Below are positions 1-9,215 of a DNA stretch of 64,000 bases, one piece after another. This stretch comes from Bacteroidota bacterium (GTDB taxonomy: Bacteria; Bacteroidota; Bacteroidia; Chitinophagales; Chitinophagaceae), in the NCBI GenBank assembly GCA_005882315.1, contig VBAR01000001.1:1809736-1873735 (forward strand), given 5' to 3'. Every line of letters starts with the position of its first letter. Positions within the stretch are counted from its first letter, which is position 1. Under the pieces are notes generated by a model that searched no databases, had not been told where the DNA came from, and saw only the letters and a list, made by a program, of their open reading frames with translations. The translations under genes were made by a program, and so were the position numbers.

Positions 1-1
1 G

Positions 2-2620
2 ATGAATTCGCAAAAAGGTTTAGTGATAGCAAATGAAAAAACAAATGAAGTAACTGAACTGGCCCGTCATAGCGATTCATTTATAAGGAAAATTGCAAAG
101 CTTCATATCTATGCTTTTGCGACAGATGGAAAAGAAAATATTTATCTAGGTTCTAAAGCTGGCCTTTTTGTTATTAATTATAAAACATGGACAACTGAAT
201 CGTATCAGTATAATGCTAATGATCCTATATCTATACACAGTAACGATATACAGAATATTGTAATTGATAAAAATGGGATGGTATGGATATCTGCTGATTA
301 TTATGGATCAAATCTTATACAGTTTGATCCGGCAAAAAAATCATTTATTTATTTCGAACAATTGCATACCCAGCAAAAAGAATGGATCGATAACCGCATC
401 CTGGATCTAATGATTGATAGTGAAAACAGGCTTTGGATCGCAACACTTCGTTCAAGTTTGGTGAAATTTGATGTAGAAAAGAAAAATTTCCGGTATTTTC
501 TTCATGATCCCGGAAATCCATCAGGTGTAAGCTCCAATACGATCTATACATTATATGAAGACAGGGATAAGGGTATCTGGCTTTCAGCCCAGAACAATGG
601 AGTTGATTATTTTTTCCCTGCTAACAATTCATTTACCACTATCAGCAGATCAACGTTTCGGGATCCGGCATTGGCCGATAACTGGTGCCAGGCTGTTACT
701 GAAGATGCCAATGGTAATTTATGGATTGGTACATACAGGGGGCTTTCTTTTTATAACCGCCAATCCGAAAGTTTTCAGAATTTTTTCCTGGCACAAATAA
801 AATCACAGGATGCAAATAATTCAATTCGTTCTTTACAGGCAGATGGAAATGGCGTGATATGGATTGGTACAGGTAATGGTCTTAACAAATGGAATCCTAT
901 ATCAAAGAAAATAGAGTCTGTAAACTATTCCGATTCCATCCCAGCCTTATTTATTAATTATCTCGGCTTTGACAGGCAAAAAAGATTAATGGCCTGTACG
1001 CCTGCAAGTATGTATAGGTTTAATAAGGAGAAAAAAAAATTTGAAAACTTTTTTAACAGGCCCGTATTAGCGAAGTATAAAAAATACGCTGTATATACTG
1101 CATTTCAGGATAGCCGCAATATTTATTGGCTAAGTCTTTCCAACCGTGGCCTGTTGAGATATGATGAACAAAAAAATGAAGGACAGTTTTTTGATTTTAA
1201 AACGCTCAACCCTCAATCCCTTTCCCTTGATTATATAACGTCAATTGCCGAAGATAAGAATGGGATTATCTGGTTGTCTGCTATAAATGGATTGATTGCT
1301 TATGACGATGAAAAAAAAATATTCAACAGGTATTATGAAGAAGATGGCTTGCCGGCCAATAAAGTTTCTGGCTTGCTGGTCGATAGCCTCAATCGTTTAT
1401 GGATGGGTAGTAGTAAAGGTTTGTGCATGTTAGAAGCCGACCGGAAAAGCTTTCATGTGTTTGATGAAAAAGATGGATTGAGCAACGGGTATTTTTATGA
1501 GGGGGGTGCCTACAAGTTGCATAACGGAAATTTTGTATATGCAACATATAATGGCATAGTACAGTTTGATCCCTATACTATAAAAATCCATCGAGCTGTT
1601 TTGCCGGCAGCTATTGTTTCTATCCGGGTTTCAGGAAGAGAACTAAATGGAGAGCTGCCTGTACGGGAATTGAAGCAGATTAACCTTCGGCCAAACGAAA
1701 GTTTTTTTTCTATTGAGCTGGAAGCGTTAAACTATTCAAATCCTCAAAGCACATTATTTGCTTACAAGCTTGAAGCTTTTAACGAAGATTGGATCTATAC
1801 AAAAGACAGGATAATAAACTATACGAATGTTCCTGGCGGCAAGTACATATTCCGTTATAAAGCAACCGCAAATCCGAGAGACTGGAATGTGCCTGAACAT
1901 CAACTGGAAATTTTTATTGCCACCGTTTTTTATAAAACATTTTGGTTTCGATTGCTTGTTGCTATGCTTCTTGGTTTGCTGATCTATGGTATTGTACGTT
2001 ATCGTTTTTTACAACAGCAGCGGGTACATGCATTGGAAAATAAGGCAGGGGCACTGGAAAAAGAAAAAGCATTGGTAATGTACGAAAACCTGAAGCAGCA
2101 TTTAAATCCACATTTTCTTTTTAACTCACTTACTTCATTACGCAGCCTTATCCGTGTGGATCAGAAACATGCTGGTGATTTTTTGGAAAGAATGTCAAAG
2201 ATCTACCGGTATATTTTAAAAAGCCGTGACTCCGAACTGGTGCAACTCAAAGACGAGATCAGCTTTGTACAAACCTATATTGAATTGCAACAAACACGTT
2301 TCCGGGAAGGGTTGCAGGTAAAATTCAATATTAATGACGAACACCTGCATTTAAGGATTGTACCTGTTACCTTACAAAATCTTATTGATAATGCGATCAA
2401 GCATAATCTTGTGGATGAAGAGACACCTTTGATAGTTGAGATATTTGTGGAAGATAACTACCTGGTAGTAAGAAATAACCTACAGAAAAAAGAATTTGTA
2501 GAAACCAGTAATAAACAAGGATTGCAGAATATGAGATCACTTTACCAATATCTTGACTCAAGACCACTTATTATAAATGAGGATCAAAACTATTTTACAA
2601 TTAAAATTCCTTTGATATGA
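2..2620 (+). CDS. Propeller-type LytS-family sensor histidine kinase, 5'-truncated by window edge
   Basis: Membrane sensor kinase expected to phosphorylate the LytTR regulator that follows. In the visible 872 residues, Reg_prop beta-propeller repeats (W-I-G/W-L-S blades) fill about 1-530, a Y_Y_Y domain lies near 565-640, one transmembrane helix near 645-665, then a His_kinase domain with H-box LNPHFLFNS (about residue 700) and N-box NLIDNAIKHN. Its two complete paralogues in the window are 1008 and 1002 residues and begin with signal peptides. This one lacks that start, so the Met at base 2 is probably internal and the gene begins upstream. The usual DxGxG ATP-lid motif is replaced by RNNLQ. 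Its stop overlaps the regulator start (ATGA). The sensed ligand is unknown. Confidence 0.9.
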   Translation: MNSQKGLVIANEKTNEVTELARHSDSFIRKIAKLHIYAFATDGKENIYLGSKAGLFVINYKTWTTESYQYNANDPISIHSNDIQNIVIDKNGMVWISADYYGSNLIQFDPAKKSFIYFEQLHTQQKEWIDNRILDLMIDSENRLWIATLRSSLVKFDVEKKNFRYFLHDPGNPSGVSSNTIYTLYEDRDKGIWLSAQNNGVDYFFPANNSFTTISRSTFRDPALADNWCQAVTEDANGNLWIGTYRGLSFYNRQSESFQNFFLAQIKSQDANNSIRSLQADGNGVIWIGTGNGLNKWNPISKKIESVNYSDSIPALFINYLGFDRQKRLMACTPASMYRFNKEKKKFENFFNRPVLAKYKKYAVYTAFQDSRNIYWLSLSNRGLLRYDEQKNEGQFFDFKTLNPQSLSLDYITSIAEDKNGIIWLSAINGLIAYDDEKKIFNRYYEEDGLPANKVSGLLVDSLNRLWMGSSKGLCMLEADRKSFHVFDEKDGLSNGYFYEGGAYKLHNGNFVYATYNGIVQFDPYTIKIHRAVLPAAIVSIRVSGRELNGELPVRELKQINLRPNESFFSIELEALNYSNPQSTLFAYKLEAFNEDWIYTKDRIINYTNVPGGKYIFRYKATANPRDWNVPEHQLEIFIATVFYKTFWFRLLVAMLLGLLIYGIVRYRFLQQQRVHALENKAGALEKEKALVMYENLKQHLNPHFLFNSLTSLRSLIRVDQKHAGDFLERMSKIYRYILKSRDSELVQLKDEISFVQTYIELQQTRFREGLQVKFNINDEHLHLRIVPVTLQNLIDNAIKHNLVDEETPLIVEIFVEDNYLVVRNNLQKKEFVETSNKQGLQNMRSLYQYLDSRPLIINEDQNYFTIKIPLI

Positions 2621-3390
2621 AAGCAGTTATTATCGAAGATGAAATATTGATTGCAAAAGAGCTGGAAACAAAAATAAAGGAAGTAAGTGCTGATGTAGAT
2701 ATAGTAGATATTATTCCCAGCCTGAAGGTGGCAAAAAAATGGTTGTTGAATAATGCACTACCTGATTTGTTTTTTATGGACATACAACTTTCAGATGGCG
2801 TAAGCTTCTCTTTATTCGATCAGTTCCAGATCGATTGCCCGGTAGTGTTTACTACTGCTTATGATGAATATGCCATCAAAGCATTTAAAGTAAATGGCGT
2901 TGATTATATCCTTAAGCCGGTAGAAAATGATGAGCTGAAACATGCAATAGATAAATGCCGGACAATCGTAGAAAGCAAACAGCAATATCCGACAGGCATC
3001 AAAGATTTTTTGCAAACTATTACTAATGGACAGCCTGCCAATAGTCCTGTATATAAAGAAAAATTTATAATTAATAATCGGCACCAATGGATGCCGGTTA
3101 ATACAAAAGATATTGCAGCGTTTTCAAAAGAAAATCTTTTTTACATCTACACATTTTCGGGGGATAAACATATTCTTGATTTTGAAAGCATGGATGAAAT
3201 TGAAGAACTGCTGGATCCTAAGCAATTTTACCGGGCCAACCGTCAATGCATCATCAATATTGATGCAATTGCCAGTGTAAAGCCGCTGGAAAATTCGAAG
3301 CTCGTACTCACCTTAAAGCCTGTAATTAAACTCGAGGTTGACATCAGCCGGGAAAAAGCACCGCAGTTTAAGAAGTGGATGGATAGATAA
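2617..3390 (+). CDS. LytTR-family response regulator
   Basis: DNA-binding response regulator, 257 residues. The receiver domain has phospho-acceptor D55 in FFMDIQLSDG, the switch region TTAYDEYAIKAF and the conserved Lys in ILKPVEN. A LytTR DNA-binding domain occupies roughly residues 150-257, including the RANRQCIINIDAI segment. The ATG overlaps the stop of the upstream kinase by 4 bases, implying translational coupling and a cognate pair. It is about as similar to the regulators at 12452 and 18448 as the kinases are to each other. Plausible targets are the surface-protein operons nearby, by inference from location and the LytTR-like repeats. Confidence 0.93.
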   Translation: MKAVIIEDEILIAKELETKIKEVSADVDIVDIIPSLKVAKKWLLNNALPDLFFMDIQLSDGVSFSLFDQFQIDCPVVFTTAYDEYAIKAFKVNGVDYILKPVENDELKHAIDKCRTIVESKQQYPTGIKDFLQTITNGQPANSPVYKEKFIINNRHQWMPVNTKDIAAFSKENLFYIYTFSGDKHILDFESMDEIEELLDPKQFYRANRQCIINIDAIASVKPLENSKLVLTLKPVIKLEVDISREKAPQFKKWMDR

Positions 3391-3410
3391 CCCTGCGATG
3401 AAATAAAAAA

Positions 3411-3437
3411 CAGCCAGGTTTATATTTTACCCGGCTG
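3411..3437 (-). terminator. Terminator of the leftward surface-protein operon
   Basis: CAGCCAGGT pairs with ACCCGGCTG (one mismatch) around a 9-base loop. Read on the minus strand the hairpin is followed by six T residues (bases 3405-3410 complement). It lies between the convergent response regulator and surface-protein genes and could stop transcription from both sides. Confidence 0.65.
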
Positions 3438-3519
3438 TATTAAATATTAATTCTTTGTTTTTTAACTCTGCTATTTCTTTTTTCAATTCTTCAATCATCT
3501 TTTCAAACCGCAGCAGTAA
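3427..3519 (-). pseudogene. In-frame coiled-coil tail beyond the stop of the C1q-like protein
   Basis: Immediately after the TAA of the minus-strand gene at 3520, the same frame stays open for 30 codons, beginning LLLRFEKMIEELKKEIAELK and ending at a stop inside the terminator. The Glu/Lys/Leu heptad pattern is the type of C-terminal coiled coil that ends many Bacteroidota tail-fibre-like proteins. It is either a vestige of a longer ancestral C-terminus cut by a stop mutation, or the remnant of another gene. No start codon allows independent expression except an internal ATG seven codons in. Confidence 0.4.
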
Positions 3520-4599
3520 TTAATAGGGTGTAATTAACCGTCCCGTAAACCATGTCACTGTAGGATCAGCACTCAGTTGATCACCGGTATTGCGATAAAC
3601 TTTCAGCCAGATAATATCACCGGCTTCCAGTTTTACATCAACGGATAGAGATTCAATGTTTGCTTTGTATAAAGTATAATAACTACCTTCATGTTCAACT
3701 CTTCCATTCGCATAAGAATATTGTGGTAACGTCGTTATGCTTACACCGTTTCTTGTACCTTCTAATCCAATACCCACAGAATACCTGCGATTAAGCCAAC
3801 TGGTTTGAGCATTGAAATGATAAATTCCTTTTACAGGTGCTACAAATTGTGAAGCCAGCGGCTGATAATGTAACCCGGCATTGTAAGAAGTGGTTGTGCT
3901 GAAAAAAACTTTTGTCCATGCACCGGCACCAACGGTAGTGGAGCCTCCATCAACACTGCCTTGTGCACGGAATGCTACAGGGGCCATCCACTCAGCGTTA
4001 CCATTTGCATCTGTACTTACAAAGGTGCTTCCCAATTTTGCATCGGCACCACGTATTCGCAGCGTGCCGTTTACATCTAATTTAGCAGTGGGTGAAGAGG
4101 TGCCTATTCCTGTATTACCATTTTCAACATTCATGACGAAATTCCATCCGGCACCACCATTCCCATATATACCAACATAATCATCGTTGAGTGTGCCAAT
4201 AAAAGATCGGGGAGTAAAGGCTGTGCCATCAAACCAGATTCCTGCACTATTAGTGGAATGCTGAAATCTTAACCTTCCCTCAATATCCAGTTTATACGAC
4301 GGTACAGCCCCAGCCAGACCAATACCAACATTCCCACTTGTTGAAATTGTCATTGCGGGAACGGAACTGTTGTTGGTGGCAAAATGTAAATTATGATTTG
4401 AGAATGTCTTTAACCAGCCACCTGATGTAAGCTCTAATCCCATTTCAACTACACCATTTTTTTGTACGACACCGATGCCGTTATTATTTGACACAACAGT
4501 TAGCGGATAAGTAGGTGAGTTGGTACCAACACCTACATTTTGAGATTGAACATGCCCTGTAAGGAAGATAAATAAAAAAGGGAAAATTATTTTATGCAT
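3520..4599 (-). CDS. Secreted tail-fibre-like protein with C1q/TNF-like C-terminal domain
   Basis: 359 residues with ATG at 4599, chosen because it opens a signal peptide (MHKIIFPFLFIFLTGHVQSQ); the frame extends further upstream but has no signal there and overlaps the next gene. The mature protein starts QNVGVGTNSPTYPLTVV and carries repeated stalk motifs (GNVGIG, GNTGIGTSSPTAKLDVNG). The last ~130 residues look like a C1q/TNF jelly-roll: FVAPVKGIYHFNAQ, a LEAGDIIWLKV strand and a terminal WFTGRLI. Probably an exported trimeric adhesin or fibre. It is the last gene of a leftward series and is closely related in its N-terminal two thirds to the next two genes. Ligand and anchoring are unknown. 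Confidence 0.8.
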   Translation of the reverse strand: MHKIIFPFLFIFLTGHVQSQNVGVGTNSPTYPLTVVSNNNGIGVVQKNGVVEMGLELTSGGWLKTFSNHNLHFATNNSSVPAMTISTSGNVGIGLAGAVPSYKLDIEGRLRFQHSTNSAGIWFDGTAFTPRSFIGTLNDDYVGIYGNGGAGWNFVMNVENGNTGIGTSSPTAKLDVNGTLRIRGADAKLGSTFVSTDANGNAEWMAPVAFRAQGSVDGGSTTVGAGAWTKVFFSTTTSYNAGLHYQPLASQFVAPVKGIYHFNAQTSWLNRRYSVGIGLEGTRNGVSITTLPQYSYANGRVEHEGSYYTLYKANIESLSVDVKLEAGDIIWLKVYRNTGDQLSADPTVTWFTGRLITPY

Positions 4600-4642
4600 A
4601 CAATTGTTTTTAAATGTGATTTCAGTGTCACTGCAATTTTTT

Positions 4643-5731
4643 TTATAGTCTTGTAACCAGGTTTCCGGCAAACCAATGAGAACCAGTATAACTGTAGGTG
4701 TAGGTAGCAGTACCATGATAAACTTCCAGCCATATGATATCACCGGCTTCCAATAAAACTTCAGTTGAAATTTCCATACCAGTACCTTCCTTGTTGTTGT
4801 ACAGTGTACCTGAAACAGAAACTCCGCCATGGTTCAGCATTTTATATGCAATGTTGCTTATCGCTCCATACCTTGAGCGTTTCAGGGCAATACCCTGGTT
4901 GGTTGTATTGGTAAAAGCAAGATCAGCCTGTGCAGTAAAATGATAAATTCCTTTTACCGGTGCTACAAATTGTGAAGCGACTGGCTGGTAATGCAGCCCG
5001 GAATTATATTCAGTAAAGTTTGAAAAAATAAACTTCGTCCATGTATTAGCAGGTATTGCAAAAGAGTCTATCCCGGTGCCTGATGCATGAAATGCAACAG
5101 GATCCTGCCAGTCTGCATTTCCATTTGCATCAGTGCTTATAAGTACACTTCCTGCTTTTGGTCCACCACTTCTTAACCTGAGTGATCCATTAATATCCAG
5201 TTTAGCAGTTGGAGCTGAAGTGCCAATGCCTGTATTTCCATTTTCTACATTCATGGCAATATTCCAGCCAGCTCCGCCGTCTCCCCAAATACCTACATGA
5301 TCATCATTTATAGTACCAATAAAAGAACGGGTTTCTATTGTGGTTCCATCAAACCAAATACCGGCGGTTTGATTATTCGATATATTATGTTGTAATCTCA
5401 TTCTGCCAACAATATCAAGTTTGTAGGTGGGTAAGTTGACGCCCAATCCTATCCCGACATTTCTGTCTGTAGAAAAAATCATCATGGGAGTAGCGCTGTT
5501 ATTTGTTGAAAATCCCAGTGGAATAGAACTAAGCGTTTTTAAAATACCACCCCATGTTGCACTTGTATTAAACCCGATTTGTCCCTGGCTGCTTTGCACT
5601 ATTCCATTGCCATTACCATCGGGTACAACGGTTAGTGGATAAGTCGGTGTTGTGGTACCAATACCTACATTTTGAGCATTGACCCGGCAGGTGATTATTA
5701 ATACTAGTGTTATGAATTTTAGTTGCTTCAT
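4643..5731 (-). CDS. Secreted tail-fibre-like protein with C1q/TNF-like C-terminal domain
   Basis: 362 residues from ATG 5731, which begins the signal peptide MKQLKFITLVLIITCRVNAQ; an in-frame ATG 10 codons earlier would place charged residues before it. Same layout as its neighbours: QNVGIGTTTPTYPLTVV, a block with GIWFDGT and RSFIGTINDDHVGIWG, the motif GNTGIGTSAPTAKLDING, then a C1q-like domain with FVAPVKGIYHFTAQ, LLEAGDIIWLEV and WFAGNLV. It lies 43 bases upstream of the following paralogue in the same direction, consistent with an operon. The stalk is highly conserved among the three paralogues while the head domain differs, suggesting diversification of binding specificity (inference). 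Confidence 0.8.
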   Translation of the reverse strand: MKQLKFITLVLIITCRVNAQNVGIGTTTPTYPLTVVPDGNGNGIVQSSQGQIGFNTSATWGGILKTLSSIPLGFSTNNSATPMMIFSTDRNVGIGLGVNLPTYKLDIVGRMRLQHNISNNQTAGIWFDGTTIETRSFIGTINDDHVGIWGDGGAGWNIAMNVENGNTGIGTSAPTAKLDINGSLRLRSGGPKAGSVLISTDANGNADWQDPVAFHASGTGIDSFAIPANTWTKFIFSNFTEYNSGLHYQPVASQFVAPVKGIYHFTAQADLAFTNTTNQGIALKRSRYGAISNIAYKMLNHGGVSVSGTLYNNKEGTGMEISTEVLLEAGDIIWLEVYHGTATYTYSYTGSHWFAGNLVTRL

Positions 5732-5809
5732 GTTAAAAAATGTTTTATTGTAAGCATTCATTGTTTATAATTTCTGAGAATGAAACATTGGTGTATCAAT
5801 AACAATTGG

Positions 5810-6952
5810 TTAAAGACGTGTAACAAGGTGCCCGGAAAACCATGTTAATCTTATATCTGGTTTGACCCGGTCATAAATCCCATCGTTGGTGGCATTATTC
5901 CTCATGATTTTCACAAGAACTCTTTCGCCTGCATTCAGCCGAACATCAGTTGAAACTTTATGGACATTGGCAGCACCGACATCATCAAATACATCGAAAT
6001 CCCATTCCGGATAAGGTGAACCATTACTGGTTTGTGAACCTTTTGCATTAATAACGGAATTTGACCCGATTGGCTCAAGTACAAAAATGCCAACGCCTCC
6101 TTGCATAAGTTCTAATTCAAATGCCACTTGTGCATCAAAGTGGTAAATACCATTTACCGGGGCAGTAAATTCAGAGGTGTTTGAGTTATAGTGGAATCCT
6201 AAATTATAATCAGTGGATGAACTGAAAAAATATTTTATATAGTCTGCCCAGCCACCTGGCGGAATATTATAAGATGTCGAGTTACCATCGGTACTTCCCC
6301 ATGCTTTGAAAGCAACCGGAGCTTGCCAGGTTACATTACCATTTGCATCAGTACTTGTAAGCACACTGCCTGTTTTTGGTGTATTACTTCTTAATCTTAC
6401 TGCTCCATTAATATCCAGTCTGGCAGTAGGTGTAGATATACCAATACCAGTGTTTCCATTTTCCACATTCATTGCAATATTCCAGCCGGTACCACCACTG
6501 CCCCAGATGCCGATATGATTTTCATTAATAGTACCAATAAAGGAACGGGTAGCTAATGTGTTTCCATCAAACCAGATACCTGCTGTTTGATCATCATTGC
6601 GTATTCTCATTCTGCCGTTAATATCAAGTTTATAAGCTGGTGCTATAACGCCTGTACTTATGCCTACATTTCCGGTTGTGGATACTATCAAAACCGGGTC
6701 AGGATTATTAGCAATATGATTTACTGTGAAATTCAAATTATGGTTTGTCAAAGTCTTTAACCATGCACCTGTAGCAGCATTAGTAACAAAACCCATTTCT
6801 ACTGAACCACCTTTTTGTACTATTCCAATACCGTTGCCATTAGGAACAACTGTCAATGGATAAGCCGGTGTAGTGGTGCCTATTCCTAAATTCTGGGAGA
6901 AGGATTTAGAAATCGTAACTACAACAATAACCGTGATAAAAAACTTTCTCAT
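5810..6952 (-). CDS. Secreted tail-fibre-like protein with C1q/TNF-like C-terminal domain
   Basis: 380 residues from ATG 6952 (MRKFFITVIVVVTISKSFSQ signal peptide); a TTG three codons upstream is a less likely start. The stalk matches the two downstream paralogues (QNLGIGTTTPAYPLTVV, GNTGIGISTPTARLDING). The C-terminal head is longer and more divergent, with FTAPVNGIYHFDAQ, LNAGERVLVKIM and a terminal WFSGHLVTRL, typical of a C1q-like sandwich. A truncated LytTR coding fragment sits directly upstream where an intact LytTR gene precedes the paralogue at 7132, so this gene looks like part of a duplicated LytTR-plus-fibre unit. Confidence 0.8.
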   Translation of the reverse strand: MRKFFITVIVVVTISKSFSQNLGIGTTTPAYPLTVVPNGNGIGIVQKGGSVEMGFVTNAATGAWLKTLTNHNLNFTVNHIANNPDPVLIVSTTGNVGISTGVIAPAYKLDINGRMRIRNDDQTAGIWFDGNTLATRSFIGTINENHIGIWGSGGTGWNIAMNVENGNTGIGISTPTARLDINGAVRLRSNTPKTGSVLTSTDANGNVTWQAPVAFKAWGSTDGNSTSYNIPPGGWADYIKYFFSSSTDYNLGFHYNSNTSEFTAPVNGIYHFDAQVAFELELMQGGVGIFVLEPIGSNSVINAKGSQTSNGSPYPEWDFDVFDDVGAANVHKVSTDVRLNAGERVLVKIMRNNATNDGIYDRVKPDIRLTWFSGHLVTRL

Positions 6953-6970
6953 TTTTTTCAATTAAATTAT

Positions 6971-7090
6971 TTAAGCTGCATTTTTAAGTTGTTTCATTAC
7001 CCCGCTTTTCATGCGGCGGCTTATTTCAGCCACCGATGAATCTTTCATAATGATATTGCCATCGTGAGTTACACAAAGGATGTGCTGGCG
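6971..7090 (-). pseudogene. Truncated LytTR-domain gene (3' remnant)
   Basis: Forty codons reading RQHILCVTHDGNIIMKDSSV and onward to KQLKNAA-stop, nearly identical at DNA level (a few substitutions) to the last 40 codons of the intact LytTR gene at 8807-9139. Upstream of the Arg codon the similarity stops abruptly and no suitable start codon is present before an in-frame TGA. The first two thirds of the domain, including the beta strands of the LytTR fold, are missing, so it cannot encode a working regulator. It marks a duplication or recombination breakpoint inside the surface-protein operon. Confidence 0.8.
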
Positions 7091-7131
7091 GATTGTCTTG
7101 ATGGTGTCTTTGTATGTATCTAAAGAAATAA

Positions 7132-8781
7132 TTATTCAGCATAGACTAAATGGCCGCTAAACTCTGAACTCAAATAAAATCCGGTAATATCATTAAGATT
7201 TCCTTGTAACACTTGGACAATCACTTTGTCTCCTGCATTCAGATATACCGTTGCATCAATAGTTAACTGAATCGTACTTCCTGTAGGACCATTATCAGGC
7301 AAATTGCCACGTACCACTTTCAATGTTGAATTATTTCGTATCAAACTAATCTCACTGTAATCAATATTATAGATTAGCGATGATATCCCCACTATCGTGC
7401 CCGCAGAAAAATGATACACCCCTGTAACAGGAGCAATAAAGGTATTTGGGTCAGGATTAGCACTAGAAGTATTAAAATCGTTGCCTGCATCGAACCGCTC
7501 GGATTGATACCCGATAGTTGTGTTAACATAAGATAGTATGGTAGGTGGATTGGTACCGGAACCGGAAGCGCTAAACGCAACCTTCCTGGGTTTCCAGGTT
7601 GCATTACCACTTGCATTGCTTGTAAGAATGGCGCCATCGCTTGGGTTGGTATTACCACCTGATATTTTTAAATTTCCATTTACATCAAGAGCAAGACCAC
7701 TGATACTGGAAGTATAAAGCCCGGTGCCACTGGTACTGTAGCCAATAAGACCAGTTCCACTTATACTTGAACCATAAACACCTGTTGAAGTATTACTTGA
7801 ACCAAGAACTCCTATACCTGATGCATTAAATCCCGATACTCCATGTCCAGTTGCTGAGGTTGTTGTTCCGTAAACACCATTACTATTCGAGCCTCCTGCT
7901 TCACCTCTTACACCAGCCTTACCGTTGCCGTCACTTAAACCGAATACACCATTCTCGGATGTTGAAGCACCCATTGCACCATACCCGGTAGAGCTTTCAC
8001 CATATACTCCGACGTTTCCTATACTTTTACCGTAAATACCAAAACCAATAGTTGCAGTAGAATAAAGCCCTTGTCCAGTCCCCGAATTTTCAATTGAAAC
8101 AGCAGCGGCACTGTTTAATATATTCGTTTGATAAATTTTCAATTGTTCACCACGATGATTTCCTGCAATCTGTACATTGGGTGAGGTACTACTGTTGTTG
8201 GAAAGCTGAAAGCTGCCTGTCTTACCTGCACCTTTATTAAAAAGGTTCACTAAAGTGTTTGTATTAGCAGCATTATTATTTTCACCATGAAATGCTGTTC
8301 CATTATCTGCATAAGATCTTATTGATTGTGATCCGGCCCCATTAGAAAAAGCAAAAAGACTCCAACCGCCTTCACCAGTAGTTTTTGCAGTTATGCCTGT
8401 ACCAAACTGAGCAGTAGAAGAACCTTCAATAGCCGCACCGGTTCCCTGGTTGGTTACCTGGAATGCTGAAATTCCTGTATTAACTGTCTGTGAAAATGGT
8501 AGTGTCAATACTCCACCACTTGTATAAAGATTTTTCCATGCTGTGCCATCATAGGCCCAAAGTGTTTTGGTATCCGTATCAAATACCAGTAATCCTGAAA
8601 CAGGAGATGATATGGCAGTGCGTTGTGCAGATGTCATGCGGGGCATTAACATGCCTTTAGTTGTACTGCTGATATCAAGCATTGAACTTGAAGAGGGGGA
8701 TGTGATGCCAATACCAACTGCCTGCGAATTTGCATTTACAAAACCAATAATAAAGCTGGTAAAAAGGAGAAGATTTCTCAT
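7132..8781 (-). CDS. Secreted repeat-containing fibre protein with C1q-like C-terminal domain
   Basis: 549 residues with signal peptide MRNLLLFTSFIIGFVNANSQ. The N-terminal module AVGIGITSPSSSSMLDISST followed by KGMLMPRMTSAQRTAI and LLVFDTDTKTLWAYDGTAWKNL is a recurrent Bacteroidota surface-protein opening. Residues ~210-370 are Gly/Ser/Thr-rich short repeats (GVYGSS, GIGVLGSS, GTGLIGYS) of beta-helix or trimeric-fibre type. After LALDVNGNLKISGGNTNPSDGAIL the C-terminal ~150 residues form a C1q-like domain (FIAPVTGVYHFSAG, LNAGDKVIVQVLQG, FSGHLVYAE). It lies 25 bases after an intact LytTR gene on the same strand, so it is probably co-transcribed with it. A different fibre type from the three genes downstream. 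Confidence 0.8.
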   Translation of the reverse strand: MRNLLLFTSFIIGFVNANSQAVGIGITSPSSSSMLDISSTTKGMLMPRMTSAQRTAISSPVSGLLVFDTDTKTLWAYDGTAWKNLYTSGGVLTLPFSQTVNTGISAFQVTNQGTGAAIEGSSTAQFGTGITAKTTGEGGWSLFAFSNGAGSQSIRSYADNGTAFHGENNNAANTNTLVNLFNKGAGKTGSFQLSNNSSTSPNVQIAGNHRGEQLKIYQTNILNSAAAVSIENSGTGQGLYSTATIGFGIYGKSIGNVGVYGESSTGYGAMGASTSENGVFGLSDGNGKAGVRGEAGGSNSNGVYGTTTSATGHGVSGFNASGIGVLGSSNTSTGVYGSSISGTGLIGYSTSGTGLYTSSISGLALDVNGNLKISGGNTNPSDGAILTSNASGNATWKPRKVAFSASGSGTNPPTILSYVNTTIGYQSERFDAGNDFNTSSANPDPNTFIAPVTGVYHFSAGTIVGISSLIYNIDYSEISLIRNNSTLKVVRGNLPDNGPTGSTIQLTIDATVYLNAGDKVIVQVLQGNLNDITGFYLSSEFSGHLVYAE

Positions 8782-8806
8782 ATAAGTTGTTTAAAAATTG
8801 ATTTAA

Positions 8807-9139
8807 TTAAGCTGCATTTTTAAGTTGTTTCATTACCCCGCTTTTCATGCGGCGGCTTATTTCTGCCACCGATGAATCTTTCATTATGATATTGCCATCG
8901 TGAGTTACACAAAGAATATGTTGCCTGTTTACCAAATGCGTACGATGCGTACGTACAAAACCAAACGGTTCCAGCATGAGTACAAACTCTTTCAGCACTT
9001 TTGCTGATATCATTTTGGTTTTATTGCTGAAATAGATTTTTGTGTAATTGCTGCTCGCTTCAAGGCGTACGATCTCTTCAGGGCTGAAAAAATATTTACC
9101 TTCTGAGGTGGCGAGAGTGATGGTTGATTGTTGAGTCAT
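8807..9139 (-). CDS. Stand-alone LytTR DNA-binding domain protein
   Basis: 110 residues consisting almost wholly of a LytTR domain: KYFFSPEEIVRLEASSNYTK, SAKVLKEF, then FVRTHRTHLVNRQHI and EISRRMKSGVMKQLKNAA. No receiver domain is present, so activity cannot be set by phosphorylation of this protein itself. It is the first gene of the leftward operon carrying the fibre genes and is divergent from the kinase at 9415. The shared control region holds two 21-22 bp direct-repeat pairs. It may be an autoregulator, or compete or dimerise with the full-length LytTR regulators (inference). Very similar to the protein at 13308. Confidence 0.88.
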   Translation of the reverse strand: MTQQSTITLATSEGKYFFSPEEIVRLEASSNYTKIYFSNKTKMISAKVLKEFVLMLEPFGFVRTHRTHLVNRQHILCVTHDGNIIMKDSSVAEISRRMKSGVMKQLKNAA

Positions 9140-9215
9140 AAGTGTTTTTGTTTTGACACTGTAAAAATGGAAAACTGTTTTTCGGTTTAAAAATTTTACA
9201 CAGCCATATGAGGAA

